DNA of 64,000 bases from Xylanimicrobium pachnodae JCM 13526 = NBRC 107786. Its GTDB lineage: Bacteria; Actinomycetota; Actinomycetes; Actinomycetales; Cellulomonadaceae. Positions 18,701 to 25,805 of this stretch are shown here, in pieces; position 1 is the stretch's first letter; every line of letters starts with the position of its first letter. The notes beneath the pieces are model-generated. The model was not told the origin of the DNA, did not search any database, and saw only the letters and a list, made by a program, of their open reading frames with translations. The DNA lies in contig BCWJ01000019.1 of the NCBI GenBank assembly GCA_001592145.1, positions 33,824-97,823 on the forward strand, in the 5' to 3' direction. The translations under genes and the position numbers were made by a program.

Positions 18701-19633
18701 CGCCGCGGCACGTTCGTGCAGCGGCACGCCGTCTTCCACGACCGCACCAACGGTGCCGAGTGGACCCCGCTGAACTACCTCACGCGCGAGCAGGCCAAGT
18801 TCTGGGTCTACGACTCCTCGCTCTCCGAGTACGCGGCCCTCGGGTTCGAGTACGGCTACTCCGTCGAGCGACCCGACGCCCTGGTGCTGTGGGAGGCGCA
18901 GTTCGGCGACTTCGTCAACGGCGCCCAGACGGTGATCGACGAGTTCGTCAGCTCCGCCGAGCAGAAGTGGGGCCAGTCCTCCTCGCTCGTCATGCTCCTG
19001 CCCCACGGCTACGAGGGCCAGGGCCCGGACCACTCCTCGGCGCGCATCGAGCGGTTCTTGCAGCTCGCCGCGGAGGACAACATGGTGGTCGCCCAGCCGT
19101 CCACCCCGGCGTCGTACTTCCACCTGCTGCGCCGCCAGGCCTACGCGCGGCCGCGCAAGCCGCTCATCGTGTTCACGCCCAAGCAGCTGCTGCGCCTCAA
19201 GGCGGCGGCGTCGGGTGTGGAGGACTTCACGTCGGGCACGTTCCGGCCCGTGCTGGGCGACGACGCCGTGGCGCCGTCGTTGGTGCGGCGCGTGCTCATC
19301 AGCTCGGGGCGCGTCTACTACGACCTGCTCGCCGAGCGCACCCGCCGCGAGGACACCACCACCGCGCTGCTGCGCCTGGAGCAGTTCTACCCGCTGCCCG
19401 AGGCCGAGCTGCTGGCGGAGCTCGCCAAGTACCCGGGCGCGGACGTCGTGTGGGTGCAGGACGAGCCGCAGAACCAGGGCGCCTGGTCGTACCTGCACCT
19501 GGCGCTGCCGGCCGAGCTGCGCAAGACGGTGCGCGTCGTGTCCCGCCCGGCGTCCGCGGCGACGGCCGCCGGCACCAACAAGCTGCATGCCGCGCAACAG
19601 GCGACCCTGCTCGCGGAGGCGTTCGGGGCCTGA
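15794..19633 (+). CDS. kgd: Kgd, multifunctional 2-oxoglutarate decarboxylase/dehydrogenase E1-E2 fusion
   Basis: The 1279-residue actinobacterial fusion oxidises or decarboxylates 2-oxoglutarate in the TCA cycle. A short N-terminal segment (FGANAGLVDELYEQYLADPS) leads to an Ala/Pro linker (about residues 55-125), then an E2o succinyltransferase catalytic domain without a lipoyl domain, with catalytic His about 376 in TYDHRIIQG. The thiamine-dependent E1 follows: GMSHRGRLNVLANI near residue 600, VHGDAAFAGQGVVPE, NNQVGFTT, CYRRRGHNEGDDPSMTQP and LLPHGYEGQGPDHSSARIER. It needs an external lipoylated E2 to work as a full dehydrogenase. The start is GTG at 15794, with another GTG directly after it. 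The FHA-protein regulator GarA/OdhI is not in the window. Confidence 0.96.
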   Translation: MVSSKAGSVSISESAGASFGANAGLVDELYEQYLADPSAVDPAWWEFFEGYRPRGSAATTGAGPAATAPAPAAQPASAAPAPSAPEALTAPAPIPTPSQPAAPVPAAVAATAPAVESGPLAPGARISDPLPADLPVATAQPASAPYAEAAVVKAPKAEPTADETSKLRGPAARVVTNMEASLEVPTATSVRAVPAKLMVDNRIVINNHLTRSRGGKVSFTHLIGFALVEALADMPVMNAHYTLVDGKPGVVQPAGVGFGLAIDLAKPDGSRQLLVPSIKNAGALDFAAFVAAYEDLVRKARGGKLTVDDFAGTTISLTNPGGIGTVHSVPRLMQGQGTIVGVGAMDYPAEFAGASVEQLSKMGVSKVMTLTSTYDHRIIQGAQSGEFLKIIGDKLLGLDGFYDRVFTSLRVPYEPVRWVRDNTHDADDEAAKPARIAELIHSFRSRGHLMADTDPLAYRLRKHPDLDIQNHGLTLWDLDRTFPTVGLGGQKKSTLRDTLGLLRDSYCRTTGIEYMHVADRAQRKWIQERLETGYARTPREDQLRILRRLNSAEAFETFLQTKFVGQKRFSLEGGESLIPLLDAILSKAAESGLDEVAIGMSHRGRLNVLANIAGKSYGQIFKEFEGQLDPRSVQGSGDVKYHLGTEGVFTAETGATTKVHLAANPSHLEAVDPVLEGIVRAKQDRIDLGGDGFSVLPILVHGDAAFAGQGVVPEVLNLAQLRGYRTGGTIHVIVNNQVGFTTGPSSSRSTTYATDIAKGFQIPVLHVNGDDPEAVVRAAEFAFAYREQFDRDIVIDMICYRRRGHNEGDDPSMTQPLMYNLIEAKRSVRRLYTENLVARGDITVEEAELALQDYQHQLERVFTETKAGTGSRPSAEHVGGLELPEAQRADAGTMVGWQTAVPHPVIERIGEAHTVAPDGFTVHPKLVKLLENRHRMSKDGGIDWGFGEILAFGSLLMEGTPVRLAGQDSRRGTFVQRHAVFHDRTNGAEWTPLNYLTREQAKFWVYDSSLSEYAALGFEYGYSVERPDALVLWEAQFGDFVNGAQTVIDEFVSSAEQKWGQSSSLVMLLPHGYEGQGPDHSSARIERFLQLAAEDNMVVAQPSTPASYFHLLRRQAYARPRKPLIVFTPKQLLRLKAAASGVEDFTSGTFRPVLGDDAVAPSLVRRVLISSGRVYYDLLAERTRREDTTTALLRLEQFYPLPEAELLAELAKYPGADVVWVQDEPQNQGAWSYLHLALPAELRKTVRVVSRPASAATAAGTNKLHAAQQATLLAEAFGA

Positions 19634-19651
19634 GGCCGTCCGCCGACCCTT

Positions 19652-19727
19652 CCGTCATCCTGCGCGAGCGCAGCGAGTCGCAGGACCCAGCACGCACTGG
19701 GTCCTGCGACTACGCGCAGGGTGACGG
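19652..19727. repeat. REP-like nested palindrome between kgd and the aldo/keto reductase gene
   Basis: An inner perfect 15-bp stem (19676-19690 with 19697-19711, loop CACGCA) sits inside an outer 15-bp stem (19652-19666 with 19713-19727) that has one T/G wobble. The right outer arm is directly repeated in part (GCGCAGGGTGACGG at 19714 and 19730). It lies between two convergent genes and could terminate both. The layout is like dispersed intergenic palindromes of GC-rich bacteria. Confidence 0.7.
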
Positions 19728-19759
19728 GGGCGCAGGGTGACGGATCGCCGTCGGTCCTG

Positions 19760-20752
19760 TCACCAGCGGGGGTGGATCGCCTCGCGGAAGTGGCGGTCGT
19801 ACAGGTCCTTGACGTCGGAGCGGAACAGCGGCCCCAGGGTGGGGACGGACCCGGCCGCCGCGTTGAGGCGCGCCTGCTCGGGGCTGCGCGCACCCGGGAT
19901 GACCGTCGAGACCCCAGGCTGCTGCCACACCCACGCGATCGCGGCCTGTGCGGGCGTGACGTCACCCGGCAGACCCGCGACGAGCGAGGCGAACTCGGCC
20001 GCGGCCGTCACGCCGGTCTCGTAGTCGACTCCCGAGAACGTCTCACCGACGTCGAATGCGGCACCCTCGCGGTTGTAGTTGCGGTGGTCGGACTTGTCGA
20101 ACGTCGTCGCCTTGGTGTATCGCCCGGAGAGCAGGCCCGAGGCGAGCGGCACGCGCGCGATGACGCCCACGCCGGCGGCGGACGCCGCCGGGAGCACCTC
20201 CTCGATCGGCTTGAGGCGGAAGGCGTTGAGGATGATCTGCACGGTCGCGATGCCAGGGCGCTTGATCGCCTCCAGCGCCTCGGACACGGTCTCCACGCTC
20301 ACGCCGTAGGCGGCGGTGACACCGTCGGCGACCAGGGTGTCGAGCGCGTCGTACACCTCCTGCGTCGAGTAGACGGCGGTGGGCGGGCAGTGGAGCTGCA
20401 CCAGGTCGAGGGTGTCGACACCCAGGTTCGTGCGGGACCGGTCCGTCCACTCGCGGAAGTTGGCCAGCACGTAGTTCTCGGGGACCTGGTCCATGCGGCG
20501 GCCCATCTTGGTGGCCACGAAGATCCCGGCGTCCGGGTGGTCCTTGGCGAACGCCCCGACCGCACGCTCCGAACGGCCGTCACCGTAGACGTCCGCCGTG
20601 TCGTAGAAGGTCACACCGCTCTCCAGCGCCGCCTCGAGCACGGCACGCGAGTCGTCGTCGCTCACCTCGCCCCAGTCGGCGCCGAGCTGCCAGGTCCCCA
20701 GGCCGACGGCGGAGACGAGCCGGCCGGTGCGGCCAAGTACCTGCTGTTCCAT
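19760..20752 (-). CDS. Aldo/keto reductase
   Basis: The 330-residue cytosolic TIM-barrel NADPH oxidoreductase has the catalytic set Asp51 and Tyr56 (FYDTADVYGDG), Lys82 (ATKMGRR) and His in VQLHCPPTAVY. A C-terminal cofactor-binding region contains VIPGARSPEQARLNAA. ATG at 20752 follows GGAGG; a GTG 10 codons upstream also reads in frame but lacks such a site. The carbonyl substrate cannot be predicted. It is divergent from an aldose epimerase gene, which hints at sugar metabolism without proving it. Confidence 0.9.
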   Translation of the reverse strand: MEQQVLGRTGRLVSAVGLGTWQLGADWGEVSDDDSRAVLEAALESGVTFYDTADVYGDGRSERAVGAFAKDHPDAGIFVATKMGRRMDQVPENYVLANFREWTDRSRTNLGVDTLDLVQLHCPPTAVYSTQEVYDALDTLVADGVTAAYGVSVETVSEALEAIKRPGIATVQIILNAFRLKPIEEVLPAASAAGVGVIARVPLASGLLSGRYTKATTFDKSDHRNYNREGAAFDVGETFSGVDYETGVTAAAEFASLVAGLPGDVTPAQAAIAWVWQQPGVSTVIPGARSPEQARLNAAAGSVPTLGPLFRSDVKDLYDRHFREAIHPRW

Positions 20753-20813
20753 CGAGACCTCCAGTTCGACATCGGTGTTCACACAGTACGACGCGGTGGC
20801 CTGCGACGACGGA

Positions 20814-20819
20814 TACGGT
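20814..20819 (+). promoter_or_regulatory. -10 box of a leaderless promoter for the aldose epimerase gene
   Basis: TACGGT lies exactly 6 nt before the GTG at 20826, with no ribosome site between. It is within the 73-bp divergent region shared with the aldo/keto reductase gene. Confidence 0.6.
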
Positions 20820-20825
20820 GTCCCT

Positions 20826-21746
20826 GTGACTTCTCACGCTGACGCATCCTTCGTCTCCGGAACCCAGTACGCCATCGAGCACGGCGAGCACCGAGCCGTC
20901 ATTGCGGAAGTGGGCGCGATGGTCCGCGAGTACGCCGTGGGCGGGCGCGACGTCTTCGTGCCGTTCGGCACGGACGAGGTGGCGCCCGTGTTCAACGGGG
21001 CGGTGCTGCTGCCGTGGCCCAACCGCCTGCGCGACGGGGCGTACACGGTGGACGGCGTGACGTACGAGGTGGCCCACACCGAGCCCGACCGCGGGAACGC
21101 GCTGCACGGCCTGGCGTGCTGGACGCGCTGGACACTCGTCGAGCACGTGCCCGACGCCGTCACGCTGGAGCTGGCGCTCGTCCCGCAGAAGGGCTGGCCG
21201 TTCCAGCTCGTGAGCCGGGTGCGTTACGCACTCTCGGACGCCGGACTCGAGGTGAACGTCACCACCCGCAACGCGGGCGCCGGCACCGCCCCGTACGGCG
21301 TCGGCTTCCACCCCTGGCTGTCGGCGGCCGGGGCGGCGCTCGACGCGTGCACCGTGCGGCTGGACGCCGGGACGCACGTCACGGTCGACGACCGCCTGCT
21401 GCCCACCGGGACCGAACCGGTCTCCGGTCAGTTCGACCTGCGTGCCGAGCGCCCCCTGGCCGGGCTGGACCTCGACGACGCATGGCTCGACGTGACCCGG
21501 GACGCCGACGGCCTCTCGTGGTGCCGCCTGACGGCGCCTGACGGCCGGACCGCCGCCGTGTGGATGGACGAGTCGATGGATACCTGGCAGGTGTGCTCGG
21601 CCAACCACATCCCGCACTTCGCCCGCGGCGGACTCGCCGCCGAGCCGATGAGCTGCTACGCCGACGCCTTCAACACGGGCGATCGCCTGGTTCGGCTCGC
21701 CCCCGGTGACGTCCACGAGGTGCGGTGGGGCGCCACACTGCTCTGA
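20826..21746 (+). CDS. Aldose 1-epimerase (galactose mutarotase-like)
   Basis: The 306-residue protein interconverts the alpha and beta anomers of a hexose. Family blocks are visible: VLLPWPNRLRDGAYTVDG, the His of GNALHGLACW, the His of GVGFHPWLSA, and DDAW with late GGLAAEPMSCYADAFNTGDR containing the catalytic-Glu region. The start is the GTG at 20826 placed 6 nt from a TACGGT -10 box; upstream in-frame codons fall within or before the promoter. Its exact sugar (galactose, glucose or a glucose-6-phosphate-like epimer) cannot be told from sequence. Confidence 0.88.
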   Translation: MTSHADASFVSGTQYAIEHGEHRAVIAEVGAMVREYAVGGRDVFVPFGTDEVAPVFNGAVLLPWPNRLRDGAYTVDGVTYEVAHTEPDRGNALHGLACWTRWTLVEHVPDAVTLELALVPQKGWPFQLVSRVRYALSDAGLEVNVTTRNAGAGTAPYGVGFHPWLSAAGAALDACTVRLDAGTHVTVDDRLLPTGTEPVSGQFDLRAERPLAGLDLDDAWLDVTRDADGLSWCRLTAPDGRTAAVWMDESMDTWQVCSANHIPHFARGGLAAEPMSCYADAFNTGDRLVRLAPGDVHEVRWGATLL

Positions 21747-21822
21747 ATCCCCCGCCGGACGGCACCCGGCAGGCAAGAATGGGCGCGCAGACGGTTCGGG
21801 CAGGCTAGCGAGGAGTGAGGCC

Positions 21823-22419
21823 GTGGCGGTACGCGAGACGCGCATCTGCGTCGTCGGCGACGAGCTGAGCGTGGGCGTGGGTGACGCACGCGCGCTGGGC
21901 TGGGTGGGCCGGGTCATGGCCCGCTCACACTTCGAGCGACCCACGATGCACTTCACCTTGGCCATGCCGGGTGAGTCGACGTCGAGCCTGGGTGAGCGCT
22001 GGAAGGTGGAGGCGTTCCCCCGGTTCGACCCCGAGGCGGAGAACCGCCTGGTCGTCGCGCTCGGGCGGCACGACGTCCACCAGGGCCTGTCGATCGCACG
22101 GTCCCGGCTCAACCTCGCGAACGTCCTCGACGAGGCCGCATCGGCCCAGGTGGCCACGTTCGTCGTCGGACCGCCTCCCGGACGGCCCGAGGATGCCGCA
22201 GCGATCGAGGACCTCTCGGACGCGTTCGCCGACGTCGCCTCGCGGCGCCGGGTGCCGTACGTGGACACGTACACGCCGCTCGCCCACCACGAGCAGTGGC
22301 TGTCCGACCTGGCGCAGAACGCTTCCCTGTACCCGGGGCAGGCCGGCTACGGCCTGATGGCGTGGCTGGTGCTGCACACGGGCTGGCACGCCTGGCTCGG
22401 GCTTCCCGCACAGGAGTAG
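21823..22419 (+). CDS. SGNH/GDSL-fold protein with altered catalytic residues
   Basis: The 198-residue protein matches the SGNH hydrolase fold: block I CVVGDELSVGVGDARALGW, a central FVVGPPPG strand-loop, and a C-terminal block YPGQAGYGLMAWLV. The usual nucleophile in GDS is replaced (GDE) and the C-terminal Asp-x-x-His region reads NASLYPGQ without the His. The active site therefore looks degenerate or uses other residues. GTG at 21823 has AGGAG 8 nt upstream and the homology begins at once. It has no signal peptide, so it is probably cytoplasmic. The role is unknown. Confidence 0.65.
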   Translation: MAVRETRICVVGDELSVGVGDARALGWVGRVMARSHFERPTMHFTLAMPGESTSSLGERWKVEAFPRFDPEAENRLVVALGRHDVHQGLSIARSRLNLANVLDEAASAQVATFVVGPPPGRPEDAAAIEDLSDAFADVASRRRVPYVDTYTPLAHHEQWLSDLAQNASLYPGQAGYGLMAWLVLHTGWHAWLGLPAQE

Positions 22420-22494
22420 CCGCCGGTTCTCGGGCAGTCGCACGGCTGTGGGATCATGAACCGTTATCCGTCCACCATCTTGTGGGAGCAGTCA

Positions 22495-22568
22495 TGAGCA
22501 AGCGCGGTCGCAAGCGTCGGGCCCGGAAGGGCAACGGCGCAAACCACGGCAAGCGTCCCAACGCCTGA
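22495..22568 (+). CDS. Ribosomal protein bL37 (24 residues)
   Basis: This is a very short, strongly basic peptide, MSKRGRKRRARKG followed by NGANHGKRPNA. It matches the actinobacterial 50S-subunit protein bL37 first seen in mycobacterial ribosome structures: KRGRKRR at the start and the ANHGKRPN end. A GGGAG ribosome site precedes the ATG. It sits beside the sigR/rsrA locus on the opposite strand. Its last codon and stop form the left arm of a dispersed structured repeat. It is easily missed by gene finders because of its size. Confidence 0.85.
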
Positions 22569-22640
22569 GGCGTAGGTGAAGCGCAGGGTGAGGGCCGACG
22601 AAGGAGGCACTCGCCCGTAGCGGAACCGCAGCCTCAGGCG
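22562..22640 (+). repeat. Dispersed structured element, copy A
   Basis: A 79-bp element bounded by a perfect 10-bp inverted repeat (CGCCTGAGGC at 22562, GCCTCAGGCG at 22631) with an inner GGGTGAG/CTCGCCC stem. The second copy at 32772-32850 differs at 7 of 79 positions, two of which form a compensatory C-G to G-C change in the terminal stem. The left arm covers the last codon and stop of the bL37 gene. A partial echo (GCTGAGGCGTAG) follows at 22653-22664. Confidence 0.8.
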
Positions 22641-22663
22641 TTCAGCAACACCGCTGAGGCGTA

Positions 22664-22702
22664 GACGAAGGCCGCGACCCCTGAGGGGTCGCGGCCTTCG
22701 TC
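22664..22702. terminator. 18-bp perfect hairpin terminator between bL37 and rsrA
   Basis: An 18-bp perfect stem (22664-22681 with 22685-22702) closes on a 3-nt TGA loop, between the convergent bL37 and rsrA genes. It is symmetric and likely works in both directions. A T-rich tail is absent. Confidence 0.8.
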
Positions 22703-22725
22703 CTGTCCGGGCTGGCTCGGTGCGC

Positions 22726-22992
22726 TCAGTCCGTCGTCTGGACGATGAGCGCGGTGCGGATCCGTAGCCGCAACGCCTCGGGTGCGCGTTCGGCGCACGA
22801 GCGGCGCACGAGCCGTTTGACGAGCTCTTCCGCGCTGAGCTCGGCCAGGCAGGGGGCGCAGTGCGCCAGGTGGTCACGCATGTGCTGCTCGTCGGCTGCC
22901 GTCATCTCCGAGTCGAGGAACTCGTAGAGGTGGATGATCGCGTGCTCGCACTCGTCCTGGCCACCGACGTCGTGCGGGATCGGCTCGCTCAA
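22726..22992 (-). CDS. rsrA: RsrA-like zinc anti-sigma factor (ZAS family)
   Basis: The 88-residue protein is predicted to hold SigR inactive until its zinc-thiol centre is oxidised. The ZAS motif H-x3-C-x2-C is visible as HLAHCAPC (His41, Cys45, Cys48), together with an upstream Cys15 in [15 protein letters not shown]. The start is unusual: a TTG at 22992 with AGGAGGT 5 nt upstream, overlapping the sigR stop as TTGA, so translation is coupled to sigR. No ATG or GTG lies near this position in frame. The weak start may keep RsrA at or below SigR stoichiometry. Confidence 0.9.
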   Translation of the reverse strand: MSEPIPHDVGGQDECEHAIIHLYEFLDSEMTAADEQHMRDHLAHCAPCLAELSAEELVKRLVRRSCAERAPEALRLRIRTALIVQTTD

Positions 22993-23663
22993 CTGGCACC
23001 TCCTGGGGCTGCGTCGCCTGCCGTGATGAGGCCTCGCCCGACGGCGTAGTCGGCGAGGAGGGCACGAAGCTGCTTGCGTCCGCGGTGCAGTCGGGACATC
23101 ACCGTCCCGATCGGCGTACCCATGATCTCGGCGATCTCCTTGTAGGGGAACCCTTCGACGTCCGCGTAGTAGACGACCATGCGGCGGTCCTCCGGCAGGG
23201 ATGCCAGGGCGCGCTTGACGTCGGAGTCCGGCAGGTGGTCCAGCGCCTCGACCTCGGCGGAGCGCAGGCCCTGGGAGGTGTGGGACGCGGCGCGCGCGAT
23301 CTGCCAGTCCTCGACGTCCTCCGCCTGGGACTGCTGCGGCTCGCGCTGCTTCTTGCGGTAGTTGTTGATGAAGGTGTTCGTCAGGATCCGGTACAGCCAT
23401 GCCTTGAGGTTGGTGCCCGGCCGGTACTGGTGGAACGCGGCGAACGCCTTCGCGAACGTCTCCTGCACCAGGTCTTCCGCGTCGGCGGGGTTGCGGGTCA
23501 TGCGCAGGGCTGCCGAGTAGAGCTGGTCGAGGTGCGCGAGCGCGTCGCGTTCGAACCGGGCGGCGCGCTGCGCGGCCGACTCGTCCTGCGGGGCGCGTTC
23601 GGTCGAGTCGTCGCCGATCTCGTCGACGGGGTGCTCGTCGCTGGCGCTGTGCTCGTCGCTCAT
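22989..23663 (-). CDS. sigR: SigR/SigH-type ECF RNA polymerase sigma factor (thiol-oxidative stress)
   Basis: The 224-residue sigma factor has region 2 ([51 protein letters not shown]) and region 4 ([40 protein letters not shown]). Homology and the adjacent RsrA identify the redox-responsive SigR/SigH class, which drives thioredoxin and proteostasis genes. ATG at 23663 gives the short form; a TAGGCT -10-like box lies 8 nt upstream. The frame stays open upstream to an ATG at 23834, which would add 57 residues and lies just after a SigR-type promoter. A longer isoform is therefore plausible. Confidence 0.92.
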   Translation of the reverse strand: MSDEHSASDEHPVDEIGDDSTERAPQDESAAQRAARFERDALAHLDQLYSAALRMTRNPADAEDLVQETFAKAFAAFHQYRPGTNLKAWLYRILTNTFINNYRKKQREPQQSQAEDVEDWQIARAASHTSQGLRSAEVEALDHLPDSDVKRALASLPEDRRMVVYYADVEGFPYKEIAEIMGTPIGTVMSRLHRGRKQLRALLADYAVGRGLITAGDAAPGGAS

Positions 23664-23843
23664 CGCGCTTGAGCCTAGTCCCTGCGCCACGGCCGCTCCC
23701 GGCGCCAGGCGCACCGTTGGCCAGGCCGCGGTCGGCGCGGTGGGCGCGAGCCGGGTCACCTGGGTCGGGAGCGCGAACAGCGGTACGTCCTCCACGCGGG
23801 AGGTCGAGGTCGGGGGGCACGGTGCGTAGGACATCACCGGGGG

Positions 23844-23871
23844 AACGCCCGCACCGGCGCAAACCATTCCC
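23844..23871 (-). promoter_or_regulatory. Candidate SigR-dependent autoregulatory promoter of sigR
   Basis: On the minus strand GGGAAT (23871-23866), a 19-nt spacer and GTT (23846-23844) match the known SigR promoter pattern GGGAAT-N18/19-GTT. The expected transcript start is near 23837, almost at the in-frame ATG at 23834. Confidence 0.6.
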
Positions 23872-23950
23872 GGCGACGGCGGACGACGTGGGGACGCCGC
23901 GCAGTGACGCGCCGGATGCACGCGGGGCGCCCCGGTGGAAAGGTGGACGC

Positions 23951-24415
23951 ATGCTGCTGCGTCGCGTCGCCCGCCCCCTGCTGGCCATCCCGTTCGTGTA
24001 CGACGGCGTCCAGGCCGCCCGGCATCCCGCCGAGCATGTCGCGGCCGCGCGCCCCCTCACGGACCAGGTCACCGACCGGCTCGGGGTCCGCCGTCTCACG
24101 GACCAGCAGCTCACGTGGGCGGTACGCGCGCACGGCGGCCTGACCGCGGCGCTGGGCGTCGCCCTGGGGGCCGGGTTCTTCCCGCGGCTGGCCGCGCTCG
24201 ACCTGGCCGCGCTGACCGCGCCGCTCGCGGTCGTGCACCAGCCGTTCACGACCCGCGGGCCACAGAGGGCCGAGAAGACCGTGCGGTTCGTGCGCGCCGC
24301 GGGCTACGTGGGCGCCGCGCTCCTTGCGGGCGTCGACACCGAGGGCCGGCCGGGCGTGGCGTGGCGCGTGAGCGAGGCCCGCAAGAAGGCGGCCGCCCAC
24401 GGCGACGCGGCCTGA
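23951..24415 (+). CDS. DoxX-like small membrane protein
   Basis: The 154-residue protein begins [20 protein letters not shown], typical of DoxX-family proteins, and has about four hydrophobic segments ([55 protein letters not shown]). The family is tied to respiratory or redox membrane complexes, but no activity is established. ATG at 23951 has AGGTGG just upstream; the longer open frame upstream is Arg/Pro-rich and overlaps the sigR promoter region. It is divergent from sigR and 57 bp ahead of aroA. Confidence 0.75.
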   Translation: MLLRRVARPLLAIPFVYDGVQAARHPAEHVAAARPLTDQVTDRLGVRRLTDQQLTWAVRAHGGLTAALGVALGAGFFPRLAALDLAALTAPLAVVHQPFTTRGPQRAEKTVRFVRAAGYVGAALLAGVDTEGRPGVAWRVSEARKKAAAHGDAA

Positions 24416-24459
24416 GACCTCGCCCTGACACGCCCCGGCGGCGCCCGGACCCGGGCCGA

Positions 24460-24465
24460 TACCCT
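24460..24465 (+). promoter_or_regulatory. -10 box of a leaderless promoter for aroA
   Basis: TACCCT lies 7 nt before the aroA ATG at 24473 and no Shine-Dalgarno sequence is present. This predicts a leaderless transcript that may run on into rsgA. Confidence 0.55.
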
Positions 24466-24472
24466 GGGGGCC

Positions 24473-25780
24473 ATGACGTCGACCTCCCCCGCCGCGCCGG
24501 TGCCTGCCGCCCATTGGGCGGCGCCGCTCGCCACCGGCCCGCTGGCCGCCCGCGTCGAGATCCCCGGATCGAAGTCGCTGACCAACCGGCTGCTGGTGCT
24601 CGCGGCGCTCGCCGACGGGTCCGGTGTGCTGCGCGGGGCGCTGCGCTCGCGGGACGCGGACCTCATGATCGGGGCGCTGCGCGCCCTGGGGGTGACGGTC
24701 GCCGAAGGTGACGACCCGTCGACCCTGAACGTGACGCCCGGGCCGCTGCGCGGAGACGTCGACGTCGACTGTGGCCTGGCGGGCACGGTCATGCGGTTCC
24801 TACCGCCGGTCGCGGCGCTGGCCGACGGTCCTGTCCGGTTCGACGGCGACCCGCACGCGCGGGTGCGGCCCATGCTCCCGGTGCTCGCGGCACTGCGCGC
24901 GCTGGGCGTCGACATCACGGGGCCCGGTGACGCCTTCCCCACGCACCTGCCGTTCACGGTCGGTGGGCACGGTGCGCTGCGCGGCGGCGCCGTGGACGTG
25001 GACGCCTCGGCGTCGTCCCAGTTCGTCTCCGGGCTGCTGCTGGCCGCGGCCCGGTTCGAGGACGGGCTGACGCTGCGCCACATCGGCACCACGCTGCCCT
25101 CCCTGCCGCACATCGAGATGACGGTGGCGGCCCTGCGCGAGGCCGGCGTCGTCGTCGACGACTCCCGGGACGGCATCTGGGTGGTGCAGCCGGGCCCGAT
25201 CGCCGCACGGGACGTGCGCGTCGAGCCCGACCTGTCCAACGCGGCCCCGTTCCTCGCGGCGGCGCTCGTCGCGGGCGGTTCCGTGTCCGTGCCGGGCTGG
25301 CCGGCGACGACGACGCAGCCGGGCGCCCTGGTCCCCGAGCTGCTGGAACGCCTGGGCGGCCGCGCGACGCTGGCCGACGGCGTGCTCACCGTCACGGGCG
25401 ACGGCACGGTGCGCGGCGTGGACCTGGACCTGCACGCGGCGGGTGAGCTGGCGCCGACGTTCGCGGCGCTCGCCGCGCTGGCCGACTCCCCCAGCCGCCT
25501 GCGCGGCATCGCCCACCTGCGCGGTCACGAGACCGACCGGCTCGCGGCCCTGGCCACGGAGATCACCCGGCTGGGCGGGCAGGCGGAGGAGACGCGCGAC
25601 GGGCTGGTGATCACCCCGCGGCCCCTGCACGGCGGGGTGTGGCACTCGTACGCGGACCACCGCATGGCCACGTCGGGCGCTCTGATCGGGCTGCGCGTGC
25701 CCGGGGTGCAGGTGGAGGACGTCGAGACCACGTCCAAGACGCTGCCCGGGTTCACCGGCATGTGGGCGTCGATCCTGTGA
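24473..25780 (+). CDS. aroA: AroA, 3-phosphoshikimate 1-carboxyvinyltransferase (EPSP synthase)
   Basis: It transfers enolpyruvate from PEP to shikimate-3-phosphate, the sixth step to chorismate and aromatic amino acids. It has 435 residues, normal length. Visible features are the substrate loop [10 protein letters not shown] (residues 30-39), the PEP-binding [13 protein letters not shown], the [12 protein letters not shown] segment, and the C-terminal KxxxxDR-like region as [11 protein letters not shown] followed by [15 protein letters not shown]. The loop reads [11 protein letters not shown] where many enzymes have NxGTAxRF, a common actinobacterial form. rsgA follows after 25 bp, so the two are probably cotranscribed. 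Confidence 0.96.
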   Translation: MTSTSPAAPVPAAHWAAPLATGPLAARVEIPGSKSLTNRLLVLAALADGSGVLRGALRSRDADLMIGALRALGVTVAEGDDPSTLNVTPGPLRGDVDVDCGLAGTVMRFLPPVAALADGPVRFDGDPHARVRPMLPVLAALRALGVDITGPGDAFPTHLPFTVGGHGALRGGAVDVDASASSQFVSGLLLAAARFEDGLTLRHIGTTLPSLPHIEMTVAALREAGVVVDDSRDGIWVVQPGPIAARDVRVEPDLSNAAPFLAAALVAGGSVSVPGWPATTTQPGALVPELLERLGGRATLADGVLTVTGDGTVRGVDLDLHAAGELAPTFAALAALADSPSRLRGIAHLRGHETDRLAALATEITRLGGQAEETRDGLVITPRPLHGGVWHSYADHRMATSGALIGLRVPGVQVEDVETTSKTLPGFTGMWASIL

Positions 25781-25805
25781 CCCCGATGGCGCGGGCGGCG
25801 CGCTG

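Noticed and set aside
15845..19597. Open frame of more than 1200 codons on the strand opposite kgd
   Set aside because: It is an artefact of high GC at third codon positions: long antisense frames mirror the real gene. It has Arg/Gly/His-rich, low-complexity content and no domain, while kgd matches its family along its whole length.
23664..23950. Long + strand extension of the DoxX-like frame
   Set aside because: It is Arg/Pro-rich, crosses the sigR promoter region and has no homology. ATG at 23951 with a ribosome site is preferred.
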